The notes below the pieces were generated by a model. The model saw only the letters and a program-made list of their open reading frames with translations, did not search any database and was not told the DNA's origin. Of a stretch of 64,000 bases of DNA, positions 10,826 to 22,303 are shown in pieces. Origin of the DNA: Macrocystis pyrifera. Taxonomy: Eukaryota > Sar > Phaeophyceae > Laminariales > Laminariaceae. Position numbers and translations under genes: made by a program. The stretch covers positions 13,162,528 through 13,226,527 of the forward strand of contig JASSKH010000005.1 of NCBI GenBank assembly GCA_031763025.1. Direction: 5' to 3'. Position 1 is the stretch's first letter, and every line of letters starts with the position of its first letter.

Positions 10826-13800
10826 CCGCATCACACACATATATCACAGGAATCTCAATCCCGGTGGTACGGGACACTGGGGTATGTGTTTTCAAAGAAC
10901 TGTGGAACACTTGAACATATTCGAACTACAGTAAGTGCTGACAACCCAACAACGCAACGACCTGCGTGGGTAGGCAGGGTCGGCTGCTACCGCCCCCCCC
11001 TCCCTTTGCCACCAACAACACCAACAGCACCACACTCTTCGATTGCTCTCAACTTTCCACAAGGCAAAACCTATAACCATACCACCACCGCTGCAATGCT
11101 ACGATCGATCGTGTTCGTGGACGAGTTTTCGTATTTTCCGTTTCGTTATTTGTTCCGCCAGGACTGTAAGGAAGAAGCTAAAAACCTTTTTTGTCAGCGC
11201 CATGAAAAATAATAACCTTATTGGACAATAAAACAAGTTGTATGAATACAAAAAAGTTAGATGACGATCGTATACGAATAACGTAAAATGCAAAAACAAT
11301 TGTGCGGGAGAACCTTTCAGTTTTTTTTGTCTTATGAGAGTGTTTCCTGACTGTTTGGGAGTCTTACGTTGGAAATGGTAATTTGCGGCCGCACTTTCAT
11401 GGTCTTACCTCCTATGGGCAATTAAACTCATTCGGCGCGAAGCGCCAAAAACAAATTGGGAGCGAAGCGACCGAACAAAACGCAGCGGTGTGTACAGGCT
11501 CCCATTATTTTACGAGTGTGTCTGCCTGCAATAGTCGTGTTTATGCATTACCGATGGCGAGAGCTGTACGTAACCGATTCCCCCAACCCTGGTATCTGCT
11601 GAAGCGGGCCACCTCGCGCTAACGCGTGGAACTTGTCTTGTCGCAAGCTATTTCGAGCTGCTCTTGCATTTGCCGTGGTACTGGTGTGTTTTGAGTGCAG
11701 CAGGAGTTTGTTTTGTTTCCGCTTTGTTTTTCTTATGGACGCACAAGGCCTACATACCGCGTGTATCAGGCAGCCTCGCCTCATGCGTCTCTATATACTG
11801 CTGCAGTACTTGCCTGCAATGAAGCTTCGGGGGCCATTTATACTTACACACAACGGAGATGCTGTGCACTCGCTTTCTTATTACGCTCTGACTAAGTCTT
11901 CTTCCCTTTCTTCTTGGAATTTTGAATTGGTCGATGTTTGATATGACAACATCACGAGCACTCACCGTGAGTCAGTAGCTTTCCCGACCGAGTGAAAAGA
12001 AGTAGTATAAACGAGTACGTGCAGGTGGAAGGCTATGTAAGGTGAAAACACAAAGATGTGCCAATCGCATATTTTGTCGTACGTGGTACGTATTGGCAAT
12101 ATCGAGTAATCTCTTTGGTCCTTAATGTAGTATCATGTTTTGACATTATTTATGGTTTGCCCCTCGACAGTACGAGCAGTCGGGAATCCTATTTGGTTGA
12201 ACCGCGCAGAAGCAGTCTTCGTTGATCACTGCTCCCACAGCCCCCCGGAGCATAAAAAAAAAAAAATACTCTTCACATGTAGCTCAAGCGCACCGCGCTC
12301 TTGGACGCTGTGCACCGACCGAAAGTGTCGGGTTTAGTTGCATGGAGAGTGTACCTACAATTCGTGTGAAACAATCAAGGCACGTGAAGACGTTGATTGA
12401 CAGAATGCGCAACACAAGAGAACACCATCATCATCTTGTTCTCAAAGGCGTAATAAGGTCGGCTAAAACGTATGATATCTACTTGAAACGTATGGAGTCA
12501 ATGTACACGCTGCACGCGTCGTACATTATATAGTTTGATCTGAGTAGTACTCTCCAAATTTCCTGCACTTGACACACGCCACTATTGCTTGTGCGACCGG
12601 CCAGAATTGAAGCCCGCCTGATGTATTTCGACTCACGCGCATCCAACTCGACCGCCGACTGAATTTACAAATGGCGTTCTTCTCCGTCGACCGTTTTAAG
12701 TCGCGGCAACGCTCGTCTGGTACACAACAGTTAATGCGCCCTCCCACATTGTGGCCCAAACAATTGATTCTGGTGTTATTTTTATGCCCCACTGTCATAT
12801 AATACCCAGTTGATACGACGTACGGGCAAACACGCTAAAACACTGATGGCATTGATGACTGCACAGCATTACTCTGATGCTCCCTAATCTCGAACAGCTT
12901 GATGTTCTTCTTACTACCGGTTCAAACCGAAGGTCGTCGCCAATTCACTCTGCCACGCGTGGCGCCTGCAGGACCTTCACTTTCCGCGGGAGCGCGCAGT
13001 TTGTCCCGATGGGTGCTTATTTCTCTCGAACGGGCCTTAGCGCTTCTCTGCTGATGCCTGCGTCACCACCCGTGGGGCGCGGGATGTGGGTAGCACACAT
13101 CATGTTAGCCCAAACGCAGTAAATACATTACCAGAACGGTATAGGGCCTCGGTCGAGTACCCGGGACTGAAAAAAACGGATAGGTTTTGTTCGATGTTTC
13201 AACAGTACGCCTCAAGGTGGCCGGCCTTGTTGCTCAAAATCGAGACAACCGCAATATTTCCCGCATCCATATCCGGGACGACATCGTACACTTCAATGGT
13301 GGATTGGGAAAGTGTACAGCGCGATCCTTAAATTTGCGACCAGAACCTTATGGGCGATCGCGTAAGGCCATGAGAGTGCGGCCCAATTTGCAATCCTCAA
13401 CGAACATGTCACTATCACGGCAGACAGCAGTACCACTAATCACTAATGCGGAAAACTAAGAAGAAAGCGTATCTCATGTTTACTCAGGCAGGGCATCATT
13501 GGGAAAAAAGGGGCGGGTGGATTGCTGTTCGGTTTTTCAATACAACAATATAATGACGTGCTTTTTTAGTTTTTAATAAAATACAACTGGCAGATCCTTT
13601 TCTTTCAATGACATTTTCAAATGTCCATACTCGTATGAGAACGGAGAGCCCCTGTAGCCTCTTATTAATATTGCGCTGTAGTATACTCCGCAGTCGTTTT
13701 TTTATGTAAGGCCGCGTTTTTATTCTCTAGCGTTTCCTGATCCCCGGGTTTCCGGTGACTCTGACCTCTAGTTGTTTTGTCGGAACATGAACAAAAAACA

Positions 13801-14291
13801 GGCTATTTTAGCACGCTGCGTTTAGAACTCCGGCTGGTTCGTGCCTCCCGGAGAGCGACCGTTACCCGAAATAATTCATCACAGCAGCTTGTGATTCTCT
13901 TGAGATTCCTCCCACGTGGGTTTCAACAGAGGCCTACACCTCAACATGAAGGTGCTGCAGTGGTCGAGTTTGGTCGGAATTTTTGAGGTGCACAAAGTGC
14001 GACGAGAAACAACCCCCAAAACTAAACGTTTGCGCTTTACTTGCGGACAGCTACAGCTCCTCACAAGGAACCTACATCCCGTGATATTGAGAGATGCCCC
14101 TGATGGGGTGTATGAAGGCGTCGGGTGCGCCAGGCAGCGGTCGTAGGCAGCCAGAAACGACTCACGAGATGTCTTCGTGTACTCGAAGTTGCGAGCGAGT
14201 TGGCAGAAAAACTCCCAATATTGCTGAGGTGTTTCATTTCACGCGCGGGAGTAAAGACAATGGCCACATCACCGATGAAGGAATACCTTCA
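10826..14291. other. Anonymous intergenic DNA
   Basis: Many short frames lie on both strands (11383-11941, 12222-12533, 12526-12798, 12877-13459, 13916-14146). None has a recognisable domain, consistent frame continuation or convincing splice sites. Unassigned. Confidence 0.4.
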
Positions 14292-14668
14292 TTAAAATAT
14301 TGCTCTTCTCGAGGCCGATGATATATCTCGTGTTGGGCCGTCGTCCAAGATGTGGCGGGGCGCAAAACTCATTCCCCTGATAGATAGTAAATTGCTGGGC
14401 CCCAAAAATGCCCAAAGAGTGTGCAAAAGCTCTGGAATTTTGTATATTTGCAAGATTATGTTCCGCAGGGTACGTACATAACCATATTCGGGGCATTTTC
14501 CCAGGGTATGGCCCTTCGAATAACTTCTGTGAGTTATGTACGACATTCTGTTAAGTGTAAGGCAATATGGACCTAGGGACCGACTACTGCTAGCAGGTTG
14601 ATGCCTTTGCAGGTTGATGCCTTTGGCTCTGTTCTGGTCACTCACACGAGGTGCTTGACGACGTTATA

Positions 14669-15164
14669 AACTCTTGTGAAGTAGTGACCAAGGTAGGGTA
14701 AAGGTATGGGATGCAGGTGTTTCTGGCAGCTGGCAAGCAGAGCTTCGCTTCTTCTGATTTAGATCTTCTTATTGATTGCGAAAGCTGAGGAGGTGATGCT
14801 CTGGTAGAGAAGTGAGAGGTAGGGGGGAGGGACTCGACGCCCAGATATACTCGTCCCACCCCACGCCACAAGCTCTCCTAAATTCTTTTTATCTGATGTA
14901 CTCCGACAGAACTTTCCTGTCGCTACCGATCGTTCTTCTGATAATTTAAGAACTTCTCACTTCGTGGTCCTATCTGCGATAAGGAACATTACGCTCGTCT
15001 AACGGGTTATTCGCCCTAGGGAACATTCCTAAAAGAACGTTTCTCTCGACTAACGGAATATCCGCCGGGTTTATCCATTCTTTGGATTATTCTCGTATTC
15101 GTGAGACTACTAGACTGCAACATATTATATATATCTAAAGCCAATGAGTAATCCACGCATATCA
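14669..15164 (-). repeat. LTR of the gypsy-type relic
   Basis: On the minus strand it starts TGATATGCGTGGATTACTC and ends near CACAAGAGTTTATA. It matches the solitary LTR at 10375-10825 (opposite strand), and its first 90 bp match 17611-17702. A GGGTGGGC tract borders its 5' side, as expected of a polypurine tract before a 3' LTR. Confidence 0.75.
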
Positions 15165-15521
15165 TATTAGCCCACCCTGAATAGTCGTATATGCAGACCA
15201 CAAGATGGTCCGAGGGTGATGACAAAGTTCATCCCAAACGGCCAGGAAAAGGTGGTCGAAGATGCGGCTATTCGAAACAAAAGAAATGAGGCTATAGATC
15301 CCCCCACATTACCTGGGGCCCAAGGATGTACGAATGGGGGTTGTTCCCTGAACTGGGTTGGCGAACGAGGAAACTCTAAAAAGGAGACAGTGATCACAAT
15401 TAAAAAAACATAGATGTCCGCTTGGCGTCATGCCTTGTCTTGTGACGAAGGTCCTGACATGGTAGACATCACGCGAGACGGAAGGGACACAGCTAGAGTG
15501 CTATGAGGGCTGCGCGCACTA

Positions 15522-15626
15522 TTACGGGGGACCATAGTAAAGAGGACCAAATACGGTTAGGAAAAATAGGTAAGTAAATAGGTTTTTATGTATACCATAG
15601 GTCCTACTAACTATGGACCCCCGTAA
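15522..15626. mobile_element. 105-bp TA-flanked MITE, copy 1
   Basis: It is bounded by TA on each side (15520-15521, 15627-15628). Its ends are TTACGGGGGACCATAGT and, from the other side, TTACGGGGGTCCATAGT. The inverted match extends with a few mismatches to about 27 bp, through AGGACC. A second copy of identical length lies at 46058-46162. The TA duplication, short length and long inverted ends fit a Tc1/mariner-type MITE. It sits in the 3' region of the gypsy relic, so it inserted later. Confidence 0.85.
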
Positions 15627-16587
15627 TAGGGACTACTAAAACCGAGAGACGGAACGAACAACGCGGCGTGTCGGAGACCTGTTCGTGGTGTGAGCAATAC
15701 CAGCAAACGTACCAAGGTAGGTAACTCAACGAAAACAAACTCAAAGACGGTGTCGGCAAGAAGATCCGCAATAAGATCGGTCTATTGCGTGACGTTCGAG
15801 GTGGTAGATAGCGCGGGGCCCAAACACTAGCGTGTTCAACTCGGCCCACCGGGGCGACATCAAACTTGGTGTCATTTGCCAGAGGGCAGAAGGGGCGTGC
15901 GGAATAAGGAACGAGAAGAAAATAGGAAGAAAAAGGAAAGAACAAACGAAATGCCATCGGGACCAGGAAACAGACCAAAAGCTGGACACAGGTCAGGAAA
16001 AATCGATCATGTCCGAATCACTGAGTATGGCCGATACCTCAGTGGCCTCCCGGGGCGGCAATGTTATCGGGATCCTACTTGGCAACCATGGAAGGAACAC
16101 GGGTGAGCTGGAAGCTCGATACAGTCCTAGCTCGATGACCGTCTGAAACCCGGGTTGGCGGAAGCCGACGGAAGTCAGGGTACAGCCTAGGCTAGTACAC
16201 AATTTTACCTCGGCGTGGTATCGCCGATAATTGGCTGTAGGCTAGTGAAGTACAAACACAAAATGCAAATTAAGGTATCGCTACGACTCAGCGGCCTGAA
16301 CGCAAGGAGGCTACACGGAGACGTAGGCGACAAGAAGAAGAGCAAACGAGTAGGGAGGGCGAGGCGATGACACTCCCAAACACACCCAAAAAAAAAACAT
16401 AAACGGCCTCGGATCGGTAGCCAACACGGAGTCGGTCAAGCGAAACCGGTGGCGGTAGATGGAAACAAGCACACCCAAGAGGCTGGCTGCTGATGACTGT
16501 TGAAGACTAACCCTGAAGAACTAGTCTTGAGATATTGTAGACTAACCAGAACCAAATACCAAAAACTAACAGAAGGCTGAACCAAGG

Positions 16588-17615
16588 CTAACCAGGGGGG
16601 GGAGTGGAAACGGTGGGGGCTCCGCCGGACACATCAGAGTTCCGCAGCACCCCACGTGCTAGGCTCCCATTCCCATGGCGTTGAAGACACCACGATCCGT
16701 ACACGGCGTTCCGTGCTGTAGTGTAGCTGGCGAGCTGGAGGTCGATCTTGATCGGGCCGGGGTCATCAAGGAACTGAATGATGTAGGAGCCGCTAGGTAA
16801 AGTTCCGGTGGAGTTCCCGCAGAGGCGTCCGGAGGTGAGCGGTGAGCGATCTCTCCCAGCCACCAAATGTCGTCGCGCACCTTGTTCCATATGTGTGCTC
16901 CGGAGGGGAGGACGGTGGTGCTGAAGTTGTGAAGCCAAAGACTGCGGGAGACCAAGGCGTAGCCGGGGGCGGGGAAAATTTGTCTTTGAGATCGTGTCAG
17001 TTCACGGTGAGCGGCGCCGATGCGCATTTGGCGGTAGAGGCGGTTCGTCCGGTGGTGCTGTGTCGGTGTTCCTGACCTGTAGAGTAGGATGTGGCGCCGG
17101 AAGTGATGAAGGTCCAGCTCGCGTTCCCAAGAGGGGCTGAGAAGGCCAGTCCAGTGGGTTTCGTACAGGACGGCGATGACCACGCCGCGGCCGCGTACGA
17201 GTTGATGGCCAGTGATCTGCTCGGCCTCGAGGCGTTCCGGTGGAGGAGTGACGTCGTCGACGGTGACGTGGTAAGGTGGGGACTTGGCGGCAGAAGCTGT
17301 GAGCACGTATGTAGTGGGGTCGGCGGGCAGATGCTTGGGTATGTCGCTGGTGTCGTCGGGGTTCCGGCAAGATTTGCATCGTTGGACGGAGACGCGTCGC
17401 TTGGAGTCCCGTCCCGGAAGGTCGGATGGAAGGTCGAGGAAAAGTAGCTTGTCGTGAAGGGGGCGATTGTCGGGGGTGCTTGAGGCGGGCGTCGGTCCTA
17501 CGGTGAGGACCTTGAAGGGGCCATTCCAGTTCAGGGAAATCTTCGTAGTGAGGACGGTTGCGTCGGTGCCCTTTCTGACGCTTTGGCGGATGGTTGAGGC
17601 GGCCGGGTTAAGCAA
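16588..17615 (-). pseudogene. Fossil gypsy integrase tail and chromodomain-like region
   Basis: Minus-strand sequence begins with an integrase GPY/F-like stretch (SLNWNGPFKVLTVGP), then FLDLPSDLPG-x-RVSVQRCK. A chromodomain-like segment follows (ERLEAEQITGHQLV ... YETHWTGLLSPSWE). Further on come WNKVRDDIWWLGEI and FLDDPGPIKIDLQLASYTT. Chromodomain integrase tails are typical of one Ty3/gypsy branch. The reading is broken and no catalytic core adjoins it. Confidence 0.65.
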
Positions 17616-17705
17616 TTATTTGGATTATTCTCGTATTCGTGAGACTACAAGACTGCAACATATTATATATATATCTATAGCCCATGAGTACTCCACTCAT
17701 ATCAC

Positions 17706-17862
17706 ACTCTTGTATTAGTTGCTGTTTGCCTCGCCAGATGTCTTCTGAACGAAGGGGCGAGGCGCTGATCAGAAACGCAGGCGATAACGCCTGCCAGGTA
17801 TGATGAGGGGACGATTGCTACATACCATAACGCCGCAACAGGGGAGAGGGGATACCCTAACA
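17706..17862 (-). repeat. TRIM LTR, low-coordinate copy
   Basis: Shares with 18218-18374 the long blocks TGCTGTTTGCCTCGCCAGAT, TGCCAGGTATGATGAGGGG and AACGCCGCAACAGGGGAGAG. It abuts an LTR-start fragment of the gypsy family at 17702. Confidence 0.75.
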
Positions 17863-18217
17863 CTGGCCCACCCTCAAGGGCCGTATATACAGATTCATGG
17901 CAAAATCAGGCATGAACAAAACCAATCCGGAGAATTCGGATAATGGATCGAAGATGCGGCACTTCACAACCCATTCCCACACCTCTAAATTGGAAGGCTG
18001 TGGCCGATTACACGTAGACACACAGACTACAAGAGCGAAAAGCCCAATTTGTCGGCGGAAAAAAAAAAAAATAGACCTCGAACAGGTGCCCAAAGCGTCT
18101 AGTTGACGACACCATTGTTAAGTGTAAGGCAGTATGGACCTAGGGACCGACTACTGCTAGCAGATTGATGCCTTTGGCTCTGTTCTGGTCACTCACACGA
18201 GGTGCTTGACGATATCA

Positions 18218-18374
18218 TGAGCTCTTGTATTACTTGCTGTTTGCCTCGCCAGATATCTTCTGAATGAAGAGGCGAGGCGCACATCAGAAACGCAGGCGAT
18301 AACCCCTGCCAGGTATGATGAGGGGATGATTGCTACAAACTATAACGCCGCAACAGGGGAGAGGGGATACCACA
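18218..18374 (-). repeat. TRIM LTR, high-coordinate copy
   Basis: Direct-repeat partner of 17706-17862. On the minus strand it is followed at once by the shared leader (18217-18120). Confidence 0.75.
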
Positions 18375-18725
18375 ACCATTCATACCCCTACCGGAACTGC
18401 TGCAAGTTCTGTACGATATTCATAACCGTACCTGGAAGTTCTGTAAGGTCTGTGCGCTCGAGCCACAATACCCGGGCACGCGTACAACATTTTGTGTACC
18501 TGCCCGGAACCCCTGTGAGTTCTGTACGCCCGTGTTACAATGCCCGGAGTTCTGTGAGTTCTGTAAGACTTTATTTTCCCGTACCCGTAACCTCTGTGAG
18601 TTCTGCACGATATTCATACCCGCACCCGGAACTTCTGTAAGTTCTGTAAGGCTGGTACACAATACCCGGGGTACGGGTATACCCTGGTCACAATACCCGG
18701 GAGTCCGGTAGACGTTCGGGTTTAG
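18375..18725. repeat. Degenerate TTCTGTAAG/ACCCGG array
   Basis: About eight loose units combine a CCCG or ACCCGGAA phrase with GTTCTGTAAG, GTTCTGTGAG or GTTCTGTACG at irregular spacing. The far end becomes rich in CAATACCCGGG, similar in flavour to the array at 5460-5960. Confidence 0.6.
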
Positions 18726-19021
18726 CCCTCGGAGCGTTCAATCAATATATATCATACGTCGATGGTACGGACGGATGCGACTGGTAGGATGGAGAACAGG
18801 ACGGACACCGAGTGTACTGATTTTGTTGGGTGGAAAAAGCCGTTCAATATGTGAAGGCATCACCAATCACAGTGTAGGTGTTCTTTTTGAATATTATCAA
18901 AACGAAAACCAGACAAACTGCCGTAAACAACCGCAGGCGAGACAGCAGTACAGCATGGCTTCCGATCGCAACTTGGAATCTTGCCTTATATATTGCCCCC
19001 TTTTTCCTTCTTACTTTTGGC

Positions 19022-19622
19022 AATAATAACTGTGTTTATGCCACTATTCCCTTCTCGTTTCTTCCAAGGGCACGAAAATGGCAAAACTGAAAGGGAAAGG
19101 GGCCACAAAAACAAACGATGGACGATAATAACACAAGGTACGATGTACAGTAGTATTGTCACGAGCCCTGCTTGTCGTATATATATATATAGACTGAGTT
19201 CGTGGCCGAGTAGGGTCAATGGTGATGCTTCAAACACAACGCGTTCCTGCTTCGCGGACTTTGTAGTATGAAGCACCTGCGGCATCGTCTGGACGTGGTG
19301 CATACACGAGGGCAGATCGACACCGTCGCGGATAATCCCGGATGGGGGCAACGCTCACTCAGGGAGCATGTTTGATCCGGTAGCGCAGAGGGTGGGTATG
19401 CCCTCGGGAGGAATTTTTTTGGCAAGACCAGAGTGGTGGAGGCGCATTGACGGAGGTAATATTATTTTACACGCAAGAAGAGAGATGATACCACCGGGAT
19501 GCTGCGGTGATTGACTGAGTGAGAATGGAGCGAATCGAGCGGGGGTGGAGACCGGAAGATGGCCCGAAAAACATTGAGGGCCAAAAGACGGCCAGCCTTG
19601 CGCACGCGAGCGGGAGTTGTCA
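19022..19622. repeat. Dispersed repeat W, copy B
   Basis: Matches copy A at 3733-4515 over its whole length. It contains a short (TA)n stretch at about 19180 absent from copy A. At 19420-19445 it keeps the unoccupied site where copy A carries the hAT-like MITE. Minus-strand frames in both copies share SICPR-x-TT-x-RR-x-CFILQSPRSRN, which could mean a lost coding origin. Confidence 0.75.
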
Positions 19623-20321
19623 TGTTTCTCCCGGAGATTTTTTCCGCTGCCGCCGCTACTGCTGCTGAAACTGAACACTGCAATTTGGTTGTTTGAGACC
19701 GACGACAGTTTTGACAAGCAAAGAGTTGGGGCGAAAATGGGATGCCGCGATCCCCTTGTCACCGGGAGGGGACGACAGGCTTGATTGACACTAGCTCAAG
19801 GTGTGGCATCCTGCTTGGAAAGTCAATAGGGCAGTGGTTTAGCCCGTTCTCCTCGTGGTTCTCATGTTTTCCCGTTATTATTGCCTGTGATACAGGCTAT
19901 TCGGCCAACACTTGAAAGCGTTGTTTGGCTTTGCTCGCTGTCGCTCATCAGTAAATACAGGCAGCACTTCACACAAAGTATAGGAATAGTCGTGGCTAAC
20001 ATGGGTGGCGCTGGGTACTGACATCACTCCAGACAGCAACGCTGTAACCAGTATTATGCAGTAGAGCAGTGCAGATGTAGGGCTTGATGTTGGCTGCCGT
20101 CTGTGTGCGGCAGTAACTGTGTCGCACGCCCTTACCGCCATACATTTGTTTGCTTCACGTGATATGTGTCTCTTGTTCGTGTTTGTACAACACCGGTAGG
20201 TCGTTGAACCAGCTGTCATCCCATGCTGGTACACCGGATAAAATACTGGTTTGGTTTGTTTTGTCTCTCTGAATATTCTTTGGTGCATTCGTGACCCCGG
20301 ACTAGAGTGTGGCAATGAGTT
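19623..20321. other. Anonymous intergenic DNA
   Basis: A minus-strand open frame at 20315-19878 (145 codons) has no recognisable motif and no conserved copy. No gene called. Confidence 0.4.
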
Positions 20322-20328
20322 ACTGTAA

Positions 20329-20542
20329 CAGGGGCGCCCGAAAAACAGGGCCCCACCGCAGAATATTTTTCCCTAGACACGGGGCGGGGGGTAATAAAAC
20401 TAAGTGGCAATAAATGACACTAAATATTAAAAAAATGTATTTTTCTACTTTATCCGGTGATCACAACGGTTACAACGAACGGGTTCCATTCTGACTACTG
20501 GGGGTGTGGTGTGCCGTTTTCCCTTTTTCACGGGCACCCCTG
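20329..20542. mobile_element. hAT-like MITE, copy 2 (214 bp)
   Basis: The ends are CAGGGGCGCCCGAAAAA and, inward from the other side, CAGGGGTGCCCGTGAAAAA. It is flanked by the direct repeat ACTGTAA (20322-20328, 20543-20549). The interior shares GTGATCACAACGGTT and GGTGTGGTGTG-CGTTT with copy 1 at 4102-4313. It is non-coding, and the 7-bp duplication is the same size as in copy 1. Confidence 0.8.
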
Positions 20543-20549
20543 ACTGTAA

Positions 20550-22303
20550 TATGATATTAACAACAATCACGGGTGTACTCATTATTATGCATGGCCGTAG
20601 CAGTACAACCATACAGTAGACTATCGTATCCTTACAATGCCGGGACGGAGCACGCCGGCTTTTCACCGACCAGACAGACATTGCTTGCACCAAGGGCGAA
20701 ACGCCGTGAGGTGTTGGGCGAGTCGCACGAAGGATGAGCTGCATCTTACTATGAACCGCTTTTGAGACTGATTTTCTTGCATATGGATGACAGCGTCAAT
20801 GGATTGTTTAATTTCTGGTGTGGCCACCTCCAGAGACAGCAGGAGGTTTACTATGTAGCTGCCGCGTGGGGTGCCTTGCCATATACACACTACGTGATAC
20901 GATCATCCCCCTTGTGCGGCAGGAAGGTTCTCCCTGAACAAAACAAATTAACTAAATTGACCGCCAGCCGGGACCGCCAAAATAACCCGGCACCCTGGCT
21001 GTCTAACTCACGTAGTGAGAGGCGTGGTTTACAGCGTCGTCGCCAACCGACGCCAACCCAACCTATTTAAATATACATATATACCAGGTATATAATATAG
21101 AACCATCACGAGGGGAAGATTTGTGGTACAAATATGAGACAAGAGCCAATACGTCGGGAAAGACACCGAAAATAAGAGGAAGCATTTTTACTTTCATCGA
21201 CAGCGATAGTAATGTCGCTGTCGCGATCCACTGAGGGGCATTAAACAAATCAAAACAACTCGAAAGACAACAGCAAAAGGTTCGAAACGAGGCAAAACAA
21301 ATATCAATACGTCTCCACTTCGAAATATCTGCAGCATGCTAGCAAGGGCGTCCACCCTTCAGTCGAACTGGAACCTTGCTACAGGGTGTGCCATCCCCTT
21401 TCCGTTTTCATCTATAACAGTGTCCTTGTTGACTCTCCACTGCCCCTGTCCTTCTACGCCACTCGTGGTGTCGTCTGGTGCGTAGCGCAGCCTCTGCTTT
21501 CCTACGCCTCCTTGCTATAGCACCTGTCTTTGGGCCATTCGATTGCTTCGGCAATCCCCATTTCCCCTCGACTTTGCTGCAGTAGTCCACAGCACGATCT
21601 CCATGCCGAAGGCCAATGGGATATTACCCGGGGATACCTTGCTGGCTCGAACCTCTTTGGGGAACCATCTACTAGGTATTAATGCCACCTATTTGACCTA
21701 CGGCATGGTCCTTTGTTCTCCCCACAGGATATCGTCGCGAACACCACTCCGCCCGAGTAATCGTCTCCCGTGTTGCGCTCCACGACCCCTACAAAGGAGA
21801 GGCACCTCTAGCAGATGGTTGGTTCGACACACTCGCTTTGTCTCTTTGAGATATTGACGTACTGCAATGGTATGTAGGTACATGTACGTCGTCGGCACTG
21901 GAAGAGCGAGGCGGTTATCATATCGTAAATATCTGGGCCATACCGGTTGATGCATGCCCGAGCGATGTATAGTTATTGGCAGCCATCGAATCTCTTGTTC
22001 GGGCATTTGGCGTCCGGTCATTTCCTATGACTATAAAACAAAATCCAACATCTTGTCGATAGTCACGTGTGAAAATCCGAGAGTATCCGTCTCGCTAATG
22101 GGTGTTCTCTAGCTCTAGTGTGTCTCTCTCCCCTTACAGGTTGAGTCGGCACCTCCATGTTAGGTCGACGCCTCCTGTAGCGCTCACGCACCGCTCCGCA
22201 ATAGATAACGCCGACTCCCCCTCCGAGACTCATCTCACTCCCCGGTCTCTTCCGCAGCAGGGACGTCCTCTTCGTCGCCACCCGCGTTCGATCACGGGGG
22301 AAG
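20550..22303. other. Anonymous intergenic DNA
   Basis: Overlapping frames at 21543-22021 lie on both strands. A splice-acceptor-like TTGTTCTCCCCACAG ends at 21730, but no exon of a known family follows. One TACCAGGTA lies at 21082. Confidence 0.4.

Larger units (their letters stand above)
14292..17702 (-). mobile_element. Ty3/gypsy-type retrotransposon relic
   Basis: Read on the minus strand: a 92-bp piece of LTR start (17702-17611), an integrase tail with chromodomain-like region (17615-16588), a long 3' stretch, a purine tract GGGTGGGC next to the LTR, and then a full-looking LTR at 15164-14669. Beyond it, 14668-14551 repeats the leader that follows the LTR in the neighbouring TRIM-like element. 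A 105-bp MITE is inserted at 15522. The element is broken and old; only the 3' part of pol is recognisable. Confidence 0.7.
17706..18374 (-). mobile_element. TRIM-like short LTR element (about 0.67 kb)
   Basis: Two direct repeats of about 157 bp (17706-17862 and 18218-18374, roughly 92% alike by eye) flank a 355-bp non-coding interior. On the minus strand the LTR begins TGTTAGGGTATCCCC. The interior starts with a leader (AAGCACCTCGTGTGAGTGAC) also found beside the gypsy LTR at 14668-14551. It ends with GAGGGTGGGC, similar to the purine tract of that element. This looks like a terminal-repeat retrotransposon in miniature mobilised by the gypsy family. Age moderate to old. Confidence 0.7.

Noticed and set aside
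10643-11212. 189-codon plus-strand frame
   Set aside because: Its first part is translated LTR that also occurs on the opposite strand at 14871-14638; no protein motif.
16588-17447. Plus-strand frames at 16842-17447
   Set aside because: Antisense to the gypsy integrase tail, which has clear family motifs.
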